Source of the DNA: a virus | DNA length: 32,149 nucleotides | Virus record (IMG/VR): IMGVR_UViG_3300032086_002624 | Span: 1 to 32,149 of that record | Reading direction: 5' to 3' (one strand) | Shown here: one piece after another, positions 7,837-14,285 of the stretch | How the letters are laid out: the number at the start of each line of letters is the position of its first letter | Position numbering within the stretch: the first letter of the stretch is position 1 | Notes under the pieces: model-generated | What the model was told of the DNA's origin: nothing | What the model saw: only the letters and a program-made list of their open reading frames with translations | Database searches by the model: none | Program-made: the position numbers and the translations under genes

Positions 7837-8095
7837 TGCCAGCTTCCTCCTCGATCAGGCTGTCGTAAATGTGGATCTGGTTATCAGATCCAACGTAGCA
7901 TGAATTCGGAGTGAGGGCAATGTCCACACCGTCATCGAACTCTACGAAGACGGAGAACAGCTTGCCAGTGCGATCGAACTCTTTTATAGCCCGCTTGACA
8001 TCCTTCTTGATGCCGTTGAACGCAGAGCCGACCTCCTTGTCGGTTCCCTCCACGGTTCCTGAATTCTTATCTATGAAGTAATTTAATGTTGCCAT
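7829..8095 (-). CDS. Small protein, tandem paralogue A
   Basis: This 88-residue protein starts MATLNYFID. The start at 8095 was chosen because it aligns exactly with the MAKITYSID start of the neighbouring gene, although a longer frame reaches 8152. The two share a C-terminal block with FDDG, a proline, a cysteine and VG-D at matching positions (VEFDDGVDIALTPNSCYVG here), so they arose by duplication. No known domain was recognised. The gene overlaps the band 7 gene by 8 nt, so the two products are probably made together. The ribosome site is weak. Confidence 0.65.
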   Translation of the reverse strand: MATLNYFIDKNSGTVEGTDKEVGSAFNGIKKDVKRAIKEFDRTGKLFSVFVEFDDGVDIALTPNSCYVGSDNQIHIYDSLIEEEAGIE

Positions 8096-8190
8096 AATCT
8101 TAACTAACCTTTCATTTGTTTTGTTTGAACTTGATAATAATAAAGCATTCATTGTTCTTCATTGCAAATTTAAAATGCAATAAATTCATT

Positions 8191-8469
8191 TTATTTTCCA
8201 GACCACCCTCCTATGGGCATTTCTGAAAATCCGCTGTCGATGACAAATCGCTTGTCTGGCCCTACATGGCAATGTCCGGGAGCCATACACACGCATGACC
8301 CGTCATCGAATTCTGCCTTGCAGTAGAATTGAGGGTTGTCATCAAGAGGATCCCGCAGAAGGCGGTGAATCTTGCGCCTCATCTGACGGAGACGGAGCTG
8401 GATGTAGCTGTTAGTGCCTACATCCACCCCCGGAAGCTCCCCGTCAATTGAGTATGTTATTTTAGCCAT
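8191..8469 (-). CDS. Small protein, tandem paralogue B
   Basis: This 92-residue protein starts MAKITYSID, 4 nt after the stop of the PP-loop gene. It aligns with paralogue A along its whole length: the same start, an Arg-rich central helix (RLRQMRRKIHRLLRD), then AEFDDGSCVCMAPGHCHVG. It has extra cysteines compared with A. Longer in-frame starts lie inside the PP-loop gene and have no support. The family is unknown. The 95-bp gap to paralogue A is AT-rich and holds no gene. Confidence 0.65.
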   Translation of the reverse strand: MAKITYSIDGELPGVDVGTNSYIQLRLRQMRRKIHRLLRDPLDDNPQFYCKAEFDDGSCVCMAPGHCHVGPDKRFVIDSGFSEMPIGGWSGK

Positions 8470-8473
8470 CTGA

Positions 8474-9322
8474 CTAGACACCGCACATTCCATCGCATTC
8501 GTTTTGGAACAAGTCCAGTTGGTTTTTTTCTGCGTCAAAATCGATTTGGTCAATCGGTTTACAGCTTTGATGCAAATATGGGACACCTATTAAGCTACCC
8601 TTTGTCCCGCTATTTCTTCCGGCTTTATGCAATTCCTGCATTGTTTTCTCAACCCGTACCGCCTCTTCAAAACTTTTCGGGTCAGTTGTTTTCAACCTGC
8701 GCCATTCGCTATCACTATGAAAAGGGCAATATACGCAGGATGAACGCGGTGGCTCTGGGTATCCGTTTTTTTTCATCCAGATTTTGCAATCATGGCGCGT
8801 CATTCTTTTTTCGATCAATGGCCACCTGTTTACAGACCATTTTTCCGTGCTGTTTTTCATGCGTTGCACTTCGTCCAAGCTTATCCCGATGTATGCTGTC
8901 ACGGTAGCATGCTTTTGACCTCGCTTTATTTTTCCAAGTTCTCTTTGTTTTTTTACAATGGGTATAATTTTATAGTCGCCTGTACAATCACGCATGGTAA
9001 GCCCGCCCTTTCCTGTGCCGGTATCGACCCATACAGGAATTCCTTTGCGTAAAATGAATTCGCCTTTCTTGTTTTGATGGGCACGTGTTATTCTGTCGGT
9101 TAAAGAGCCTGCCGACACCCTGTGCAAAGGAAACGGCAAAACCGATTCGAGCCAATCCAAATGACGATACACGTCGTCAGGTTCGGCTTTCGTGTCGGCA
9201 AATATTGCCGCATCCGGCATTGGTTCAATTTCGCCATGTTTGCACATTAATGCAAGGCATGTTGATTGAACGCCCGCACCAAGGCTGAGAAAGTTATATT
9301 CTGTTTCCTGTATTTCATTCAT
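8474..9322 (-). CDS. PAPS-reductase-like PP-loop ATPase family protein
   Basis: This 282-residue protein belongs to the phage family annotated as phosphoadenosine phosphosulfate reductase. A PP-loop-like motif SLGAGVQST near the N-terminus would bind ATP or an adenylylated substrate, and is followed by FADTKAEP. A cysteine-rich block CVYCPF lies further on, with more cysteines at the C-terminus (CDGMCGV), so a metal site is possible. The start at 9322 has an AAAGGAG Shine-Dalgarno that overlaps the end of the upstream gene. The coding strand looks more AT-rich, with more homopolymer runs, than its neighbours, which hints at recent acquisition. Related PP-loop enzymes act in sulfate reduction and, as DndC, in DNA phosphorothioation. 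The real substrate here is unknown. Confidence 0.75.
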   Translation of the reverse strand: MNEIQETEYNFLSLGAGVQSTCLALMCKHGEIEPMPDAAIFADTKAEPDDVYRHLDWLESVLPFPLHRVSAGSLTDRITRAHQNKKGEFILRKGIPVWVDTGTGKGGLTMRDCTGDYKIIPIVKKQRELGKIKRGQKHATVTAYIGISLDEVQRMKNSTEKWSVNRWPLIEKRMTRHDCKIWMKKNGYPEPPRSSCVYCPFHSDSEWRRLKTTDPKSFEEAVRVEKTMQELHKAGRNSGTKGSLIGVPYLHQSCKPIDQIDFDAEKNQLDLFQNECDGMCGV

Positions 9323-9323
9323 G

Positions 9324-9728
9324 TTATTCTCCTTTTTTCTCGTTATAGTTCTCAATCAATATACACAATTCATTCAGTTTGTCAAGCGGCAGAACTGCAA
9401 TCCACTTCTTTTTATTTTTACGGTGCAGAACCACAGGAACGCCACCATCGGGGCAATCCCCTTCAGCCTGTTCCAGAGCGGTGTAGGCGTTGAACGTCTC
9501 AGTGCGCTTGACCTCGATGTGCAGACCCTCAATGTCGGTAACCACATCCGGTGCGTCCGGCCCACCATGATACTGCACCCCGCGTCGTGCCTCGCACCCC
9601 AGAACCTTCGCAAGCTCCTTGGCCGCTTCACGCTCACCAGCTTTGCCCTTGTTTCTGGACATACGCCCCTTCTTCGATGCCGACACGGTGTAGGCTGGCT
9701 CGTCATTATCTCTGTATGCGTTACTCAT
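9324..9728 (-). CDS. PD-(D/E)XK endonuclease, Holliday-junction-resolvase-like
   Basis: This 134-residue protein has a compact nuclease pattern: GKAGEREAAKELA with E32, then PDVV with D61, then EVK with E72 and K74. The spacing matches small PD-(D/E)XK enzymes of the Hjc or resolvase-like type. The N-terminal 25 residues are polar and basic. It overlaps the upstream PPC-motif gene by 8 nt and is followed after 1 nt by the PP-loop gene, whose ribosome site lies inside this gene. An AAAGGTG ribosome site precedes the ATG. It may resolve branched replication intermediates, or be a nuclease linked to the modification-like genes around it. Confidence 0.72.
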   Translation of the reverse strand: MSNAYRDNDEPAYTVSASKKGRMSRNKGKAGEREAAKELAKVLGCEARRGVQYHGGPDAPDVVTDIEGLHIEVKRTETFNAYTALEQAEGDCPDGGVPVVLHRKNKKKWIAVLPLDKLNELCILIENYNEKKGE

Positions 9729-10305
9729 TAACTGTCACCTTTCTCTCAATTATCTTATCACATAACTTCTCGAACCAATCGATCAGAGGATCTGGACTGT
9801 ACTCGCGCATGTACTGAGTACACCTCGTTGTACCCGGAACATTCCCGCAGATGGATCTGTCGGTATGCTCATTCCTTTTCGGTGGAAGATCTGGAAGATC
9901 CGCAAAATCGCATCCACAGATGTACAGCTTCGTACTCTTGTGAGCAACATGACCGAAGTCGAATTGATCGATCAGGATCGTGAAGCCTCCATGCTCATCC
10001 GGGAACATACCTACATCTGGCAAGTGTTCCTTGAACAGCTTGCTTCCAGCGGGATGCTCAAGAACACCTCCACACCTGCGAACCTGATCAATCGCGAAGA
10101 ATGCCAACTCCTTCTCTCCGGGTCGGGCTTGGAATGCCATGTGAGCTAACACGCCCCACTTCCGGCACGGAGGATGTACAGCCACCGGAAGATCACCCTT
10201 GTAGGATGTCGCATCTCGATTGATGTCGTAGCAGTCCCAGTGCGGACGGTTTTTGTAAGCACTATCCTCTCTCAGGAATAGTGCCGCGTACTTATGCTTA
10301 CTCAT
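9721..10305 (-). CDS. PPC-motif protein, C5-cytosine methyltransferase-like
   Basis: This 194-residue protein carries HPPC (44-47) and an EHP element (83-85) in the spacing of the PPC and EN(P/V) motifs of C5-cytosine methyltransferases. Many phages encode such short proteins, which appear to lack the N-terminal SAM-binding region and the target-recognition domain. Later conserved-looking parts are FDFGHVAHKSTKLYICG and a Cys near residue 172. The start at 10305 was chosen because AAGGAGG lies 9 nt upstream and the frame overlaps the upstream gene by 8 nt; the longer frame to 10404 is a shadow. It may be a nucleotide- or DNA-modifying enzyme. Catalysis is unproven. Confidence 0.6.
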   Translation of the reverse strand: MSKHKYAALFLREDSAYKNRPHWDCYDINRDATSYKGDLPVAVHPPCRKWGVLAHMAFQARPGEKELAFFAIDQVRRCGGVLEHPAGSKLFKEHLPDVGMFPDEHGGFTILIDQFDFGHVAHKSTKLYICGCDFADLPDLPPKRNEHTDRSICGNVPGTTRCTQYMREYSPDPLIDWFEKLCDKIIERKVTVNE

Positions 10306-10621
10306 TGCTCGCATCCTCCTTATCCAGAACCAGAGCCAGATCCACCCGGAATAATCCGACAGCTCGAACAGAGTCCGGGAACTCGCCCTCTGGCATGATC
10401 TCATTCACACCCTGCTTTGCAGTCTTGGATGCGTGTTTCAGCACCAGATCGACAGCGTCGTCATCCCAGATCACGCTGTCACTGGCTTTCTCAATAGCCT
10501 CCAGCTCATCAGAACCCAGAGCATACCGCTTGTAGTAGTCCTGACGTGCGAGGTGCATCATCTCGCAGTAGAGATGTTCGCTTACCGTGTATTCAGTCAA
10601 GTAGTTGATCAGACGGTTCAC
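10298..10621 (-). CDS. Hypothetical acidic protein, GTG start
   Basis: This 107-residue protein is acidic and probably helical, with a WDDDAVDLVLKHA segment and a C-terminal LVLDKEDASNE. Two adjacent GTG codons can start it. The second, at 10621, was preferred because GGAGG lies 6 nt upstream and the start overlaps the dNMP kinase stop as GTGA. No family was recognised. It sits between dNMP kinase and the PPC-motif protein and is coupled to both. Confidence 0.6.
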   Translation of the reverse strand: MNRLINYLTEYTVSEHLYCEMMHLARQDYYKRYALGSDELEAIEKASDSVIWDDDAVDLVLKHASKTAKQGVNEIMPEGEFPDSVRAVGLFRVDLALVLDKEDASNE

Positions 10622-11208
10622 CACTCACCTCCTACCCCACCGATCAGGTCCAGAACCTGACCTACCGCTGTCTCCAATGTGGCTCCATTGTAGACTACGT
10701 GATCGACCTTGCCAGCACCTTCGAGGTTGCCTTCGGATCCATGATCACCCTTATAGCTCTCGATGGCCGATGGGCGGAAGACCTTGATCACCTTGCCACC
10801 CAGCTTGCGAATGGCATCTGCCTCGTTCTCGTACCGAATATCATCGACCACCACGTCATATCCCTGCTGGGTGAGATCGAAGATTTTATGCTCCAGAATC
10901 TTTGCCCAGAGGTTCTCATCTATTTGAGTCCGTCCCCACTCCTGCCCCAGAGTCTGGAGTAGGTGGCGAGGGGTGTGTCCACCCAGTGAAGTCGTGGGTG
11001 TCTCCTTGTTGTAGTGGAGCATCTCGACAGCGATACGCTGTGGATGGCCCAGCATCTCCAGTAGTAGTACGCCAAGCTCCCGGATGGGATCCGCGCACGA
11101 TACACGCTGGAAGTTGTAGTCGGAGTTTAGCTCCAACTCTTTTGCTATAGTGGTCTTACCACTCTGTGGGACTGGTGAGTACAGTCCGATTATTTTCCCT
11201 ACCTTCAT
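10618..11208 (-). CDS. Deoxynucleoside monophosphate kinase
   Basis: This 196-residue protein resembles the T4 gene 1 type of phage dNMP kinase, which turns dNMPs into dNDPs for phage DNA synthesis. It shows a P-loop near residues 11-20 (SPVPQSGKTT), a SCADPIRE segment typical of nucleotide kinases, GQEWGR in the lid/NMP region and VVVDDIRYENEADAI, which carries the Walker B-like aspartates. The start has AAAGGA upstream. It opens the replication module behind its own promoter (11248-11275). A phage with modified bases often needs its own kinase, and the neighbouring modification-like genes would fit that, but this is inference. Confidence 0.85.
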   Translation of the reverse strand: MKVGKIIGLYSPVPQSGKTTIAKELELNSDYNFQRVSCADPIRELGVLLLEMLGHPQRIAVEMLHYNKETPTTSLGGHTPRHLLQTLGQEWGRTQIDENLWAKILEHKIFDLTQQGYDVVVDDIRYENEADAIRKLGGKVIKVFRPSAIESYKGDHGSEGNLEGAGKVDHVVYNGATLETAVGQVLDLIGGVGGEW

Positions 11209-11211
11209 AAT

Positions 11212-11241
11212 TCATTTTCCTTTGGTTATGGTTTCAATCAT
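11212..11241 (-). other. Possible 9-codon leader ORF before dNMP kinase
   Basis: An ATG at 11241 lies exactly 6 nt after a TATACT -10 box and reads nine codons (MIETITKGK) to a TGA placed 3 nt before the dNMP kinase ATG. The AAAGGA ribosome site of the kinase is inside it. If the transcript begins at the A of this ATG, it would be a leaderless mini-ORF feeding ribosomes to the kinase. It may equally be chance. Confidence 0.25.
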
Positions 11242-11247
11242 GGTGTC

Positions 11248-11275
11248 AGTATACACAAAAACCCTCCCAGTGCAA
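11248..11275 (-). promoter_or_regulatory. Putative promoter of the replication module
   Basis: On the minus strand TATACT (11248-11253) is preceded at 16 nt by TTGCAC (11270-11275), a weak -35 box. It lies in the gap between the lipase and dNMP kinase genes. The leader to the kinase ATG would be about 34 nt. The good -10 box and the intergenic position support it; the poor -35 box weakens it. Confidence 0.4.
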
Positions 11276-11295
11276 TACCTAAAATGAATTTATTT

Positions 11296-12036
11296 TCAAC
11301 TATCTGAAAGTCTGTCCAGATACGCCTGAATCCCGTGTCTGGATATGCCCCTGCGACCCAGCGATGACAGGGAACGCCACCACATGCCATTGTCCGCTCG
11401 TGTGGCGTCCTTCCCGGTAACGATCTGACCGTCAGGACGTATGAAAAACAAGCGCCCCACATGAGCGTACAGGAGTCCCAGAGCACGGGGGACTAAGTCG
11501 GCACCGTTTACGAATCTGAGGTGATTGCATCCGTGCATGAGGTGGAACTTCTTTGCGGATCCTCTGGTCATGGCTCTGGGGGAGCCGAATGTGTAGCAGG
11601 TGCGAACCTCACCAGCCGTCGCCGCTTGCAACCACTGGCAGATGGCTCCACCCAGCGAATGTCCACACAGGATCAGCTCTGGCTTCTGGTCCCGGTGGTT
11701 CGCCATGATCGGGATCAGCTTGACTAGTAGCTCCTGCGCCGCGTCCACGAATCCGGGATGGCCTCTGTACCCTGCCCACTTCTTGAAACCGATCCAGATG
11801 TCGCGAAGGAAATCCCCGGCACCGTTTGTTCCTGCCACCGCCACTATCATCTGGTTGGTTCTTGAGCAGTAGTGGCAATGCGCCTCGACCTCACCAGCCA
11901 CCGTCATGTCGTAGACAAAGTCGGTCTGCGGATTGTACAGCCCCTCTTCCCGGATCTCATTCAGGAACCCCTCACGTCCAGAGTATGCCGCTTTGACATA
12001 CTTGGCCGCTATTAATGCTTGTTGCAATTCATTCAT
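11296..12036 (-). CDS. Class 3 lipase-like alpha/beta hydrolase
   Basis: This 246-residue protein has a full lipase class 3 layout: AGTNGAGDFLRDIW near 68-81 as oxyanion region, the nucleophile elbow GHSLGG with S127, then YTFGSPRA, NGADLVPR with D180 and SRHGIQAYL with H234 as the triad. It has no signal peptide. The start overlaps the HNH stop as ATGA. Being co-transcribed with three lipoproteins and a membrane protein, it could attack host membrane lipids at lysis, or act as a virion-borne lipase. The family is firm; the substrate is unknown. Confidence 0.85.
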   Translation of the reverse strand: MNELQQALIAAKYVKAAYSGREGFLNEIREEGLYNPQTDFVYDMTVAGEVEAHCHYCSRTNQMIVAVAGTNGAGDFLRDIWIGFKKWAGYRGHPGFVDAAQELLVKLIPIMANHRDQKPELILCGHSLGGAICQWLQAATAGEVRTCYTFGSPRAMTRGSAKKFHLMHGCNHLRFVNGADLVPRALGLLYAHVGRLFFIRPDGQIVTGKDATRADNGMWWRSLSSLGRRGISRHGIQAYLDRLSDS

Positions 12037-12335
12037 GAATTATTCCCGCTCGTGAAATAGCAAACCGTCCTCGCCCACGGATTGTGAGTCTTCCAGCTAC
12101 CCTTGTGTCCGATAGTGATGTGGCACCTCTTCGCGCACAGCGTCAGGAGGTTGTCTGGATCGGATGCCAGACTCGGATCCACACTCACTGGAACGATATG
12201 GTGTACATGAACAGATCCAGAGCGACCACAGTATGCACACTCTGGATGTTTCAATCTGTGTTCCTTCATGGCCCTACGATAAGACGGGTACTCACGTACC
12301 CGCCTTAACGCTTCCGGGTTCCGAAGAAAGAACAT
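12033..12335 (-). CDS. HNH endonuclease
   Basis: This 100-residue protein carries CAYCG, then VHVHHIVPV, then DNLLTLCAKRCH, the order of a zinc-bound HNH nuclease. It overlaps both neighbours: its ATG shares one base with the upstream stop (TGATG) and its stop overlaps the lipase ATG. A TTG one codon earlier is possible. Short phage HNH proteins often assist DNA packaging, but those sit beside terminase. This one is embedded in the envelope operon, so it may be a mobile free-standing endonuclease. Confidence 0.82.
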   Translation of the reverse strand: MFFLRNPEALRRVREYPSYRRAMKEHRLKHPECAYCGRSGSVHVHHIVPVSVDPSLASDPDNLLTLCAKRCHITIGHKGSWKTHNPWARTVCYFTSGNNS

Positions 12336-12796
12336 CAACGCTCAGCCCTCGAAGCACCGTTAGGAATAGACCACGTGATGTCTTCGTCTTCTGTCCGGGC
12401 AGTGACCGTGATAGAGCTACCGTAGCGGCCACCGGGATGGGAGAACCTGTAGTGCGGTCTTCCACCGTTATGTTGATCACCCGCGAATCTGCCCACCTCG
12501 GATCCGAAGGAGCCAGAGATCGTGACTCCAGCCACGGCTCCGCGAAGCGCACCGGGCAGGAGTATGACCAGATTGCCATCACCCTCGGACACAGGCTTCC
12601 AGAGGAACCCACCTTCGCCCGGAGACAGAGACTGTTCTACGGCATTTGCCTTGCGAGTCTCTCTGGCTTCCTGACGCGCTTCCTCATCGGACGCGATACG
12701 CTCTTCCGCTTCGGCTACCTGATCATCCAAGTAGATGTCCTCCTCGCTGTCACAGGCAACGAGGAAGACCAGAGACAATGCTAACAGGAACCGCAT
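12335..12796 (-). CDS. Lipoprotein, inner-membrane type (Asp at +2)
   Basis: This 153-residue protein has a type II signal peptide: MRF, a hydrophobic run, then LVAC at residues 12-15 as lipobox. Aspartate follows the lipidated cysteine, which in enterobacteria tends to retain lipoproteins in the inner membrane. Next comes a highly charged helical segment (YLDDQVAEAEERIASDEEARQ) and a C-terminal beta-rich region. The ATG overlaps the stop of the upstream lipoprotein gene as TAATG. The role is unknown; spanin-like or exclusion roles are possible. Confidence 0.7.
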   Translation of the reverse strand: MRFLLALSLVFLVACDSEEDIYLDDQVAEAEERIASDEEARQEARETRKANAVEQSLSPGEGGFLWKPVSEGDGNLVILLPGALRGAVAGVTISGSFGSEVGRFAGDQHNGGRPHYRFSHPGGRYGSSITVTARTEDEDITWSIPNGASRAER

Positions 12797-13431
12797 TAGA
12801 ACGGCTCCTGTTGCAGGTCGATTACTACGTCATTGTCTTGACCAGACACTTCCAGACGTACGGTACGATCCTGTGGGAGGTCACGGAGCTGAACGGTGTT
12901 GCCAGATCCGTCGATCTCTACACGCTGTTGAGAAGCCTCTGCACTGGACTTGAGTGCATCAGCCTGAATCCGTCGAGTCTGGTGATCGGCATCGGACTTG
13001 CCATTGAAGTCATCGAAGCTCCAGATGCCCATTGCATACGTGGATACAGCCAGACCTCCAGCCAGTGCCAAGACAGACTTCATGCCTTCCTTGCCGGAAG
13101 AGAAATCCCAGAACGTCAACTGTAGATGTTCCGCGAATGTCTTCTCTTTCTTCTCTGCGAGATCCCGCTTCTCGATCTCACGCTTCACAGCGACGATCTT
13201 TGACAGTACGAGATCACGCTTCTCTGGATCGGCAATGACCTCATCCTTGCGTAGTTCATAACGCAATCGAGACAGCTCTACGTCCAGAGCCTCACTGTCC
13301 GTAGTGACAGCACTGGAAGTTAAACTTGCCCGGAAGCCTATGTCACCAGTCGAGATGTCCGGCTGGAGTTTAACGTGAGCGCACCCTGTAGACAGGAGTG
13401 CAATAATTGGTAGTAGTAGTATCTTCTTCAT
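12796..13431 (-). CDS. Lipoprotein with charged helix and internal hydrophobic segment
   Basis: This 211-residue protein starts with a signal peptide ending LLSTGC (cysteine 17), followed by Ala, so the lipid anchor may be sorted to the outer membrane. Residues about 50-100 form a long charged helix (KDEVIADPEKRDLVLSK and on). A hydrophobic stretch near 117-139 may be a membrane segment. The C-terminus is beta-rich with short repeats (VEIDGSGNTVQLRDL). AAAGGGA precedes the ATG. A lipid anchor, helical region and second membrane contact suggest an envelope-spanning protein, perhaps a spanin relative, but there is no homology support. Confidence 0.65.
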   Translation of the reverse strand: MKKILLLPIIALLSTGCAHVKLQPDISTGDIGFRASLTSSAVTTDSEALDVELSRLRYELRKDEVIADPEKRDLVLSKIVAVKREIEKRDLAEKKEKTFAEHLQLTFWDFSSGKEGMKSVLALAGGLAVSTYAMGIWSFDDFNGKSDADHQTRRIQADALKSSAEASQQRVEIDGSGNTVQLRDLPQDRTVRLEVSGQDNDVVIDLQQEPF

Positions 13432-13446
13432 GTATTTCCCTTTGGG

Positions 13447-13809
13447 TTATTTTCGTTTTATTTCTTCTTCTAAATCTTCGATACGCTTGGCCAGCTCCTC
13501 TATGGAACCCTCCAGCTCGGAAAAAACAAGAGCCTGAGATTCCAGTGCCTCCGCAAGCCGGTCCATAGTTTTAATCCCAGCCTCTTGCACATCATGGCAA
13601 TGCTCAATCCGAACATCTGCCAGCCTGTCCAACCGCTCGTCCTCTCGACGGTTTGATTCTTCAAGATCGTGTAGGTACCAGAGGAATCCTGCCAGCATAA
13701 CTAGCATGGTTAGCATCTCAGGAGCCTTGCGAGCAAATTGACTCCCAGCAACACCTATGCTAGACAAGCTCTCCGGTATTTCAATTTCAAAAGATTCTTT
13801 AACGGCCAT
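13447..13809 (-). CDS. Single-pass membrane protein with C-terminal coiled coil
   Basis: This 120-residue protein has about 30 polar residues, one hydrophobic segment near 31-47 (MLTMLVMLAGFLWYL), then a long charged heptad-like region to the end (LEGSIEELAKRIEDLEEEIKRK). This topology resembles inner-membrane spanins (Rz type), except that the N-terminal tail is longer. It starts 4 nt after the upstream metalloprotease-like gene and is followed by two lipoproteins, which would suit an inner/outer spanin pair. The assignment stays tentative. Confidence 0.65.
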   Translation of the reverse strand: MAVKESFEIEIPESLSSIGVAGSQFARKAPEMLTMLVMLAGFLWYLHDLEESNRREDERLDRLADVRIEHCHDVQEAGIKTMDRLAEALESQALVFSELEGSIEELAKRIEDLEEEIKRK

Positions 13810-13813
13810 TTTC

Positions 13814-14242
13814 TCAATTCCACCATCCGGTTAGTTGTTTAATAGGCACACCGCCAACGTGGCTTATGGTATGCTCCCTATGCCCGTCTACACCGTTCTG
13901 ATTCCCCAGTACATGAACTAGTTCATGTGAGATGAGATGTCGCACCTGCGACTCACGTAGCCCTCCAAATTTTACTTCATCAACCGTGATGGCATTCCCG
14001 ATCGTCCAGCCGTACGTTGTGGCTGGCAGGTTGCCGAAGTTGATCGTCACCTTGTCGATGTCGATCGACATCCCTGTCAAGGCCATCTCGCCGTTAATGC
14101 GTATGGCCTCGGACATCATAACTGCGGACAGGTGAGGGTCGGAGGAGGCAGGAGAAGAACCCCCACCGCCCTCACCGCATCCGACTATGTTTAACAATGC
14201 AACCACGATTGATACTACTTTAAATGTGTTTTTCTTTTTCAT
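13814..14242 (-). CDS. Lipoprotein with HExxH zinc metalloprotease motif
   Basis: This 142-residue protein has a type II signal peptide ending IVGC (C22), a Gly/Ser linker (GEGGGGSSPASS), then a small domain with SHELVHVLGN. H106, E107 and H110 form an HExxH site, and H121 or H124 is a candidate third ligand in a metzincin-like arrangement. It would be a lipid-anchored zinc peptidase in the envelope. The length is small for a protease, so it may be minimal or only structural. The ATG has no Shine-Dalgarno; instead a strong promoter places its -10 box 6 nt ahead, so a leaderless mRNA is likely. It is the first gene of the envelope operon. Confidence 0.68.
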   Translation of the reverse strand: MKKKNTFKVVSIVVALLNIVGCGEGGGGSSPASSDPHLSAVMMSEAIRINGEMALTGMSIDIDKVTINFGNLPATTYGWTIGNAITVDEVKFGGLRESQVRHLISHELVHVLGNQNGVDGHREHTISHVGGVPIKQLTGWWN

Positions 14243-14248
14243 GCTACA

Positions 14249-14278
14249 AATATAACACGAGAAAGCTGGTTATGTCAA
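14249..14278 (-). promoter_or_regulatory. Strong promoter of the envelope operon, leaderless layout
   Basis: On the minus strand a perfect TTGACA (14273-14278) precedes an extended -10 (TGT then TATATT, 14249-14254) by 18 nt. Reading the overlapping TTATAT gives 17 nt. Exactly 6 nt separate TATATT from the ATG at 14242, so the TSS should fall at or next to the A of the start codon. Confidence 0.8.
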
Positions 14279-14285
14279 TCGATAT

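Noticed and set aside
8161-8190. Inverted repeat TTGCA...TGCAA as a terminator
   Set aside because: The stem is only 5 bp with a 9-nt AT loop and no T-run follows on the transcribed strand.
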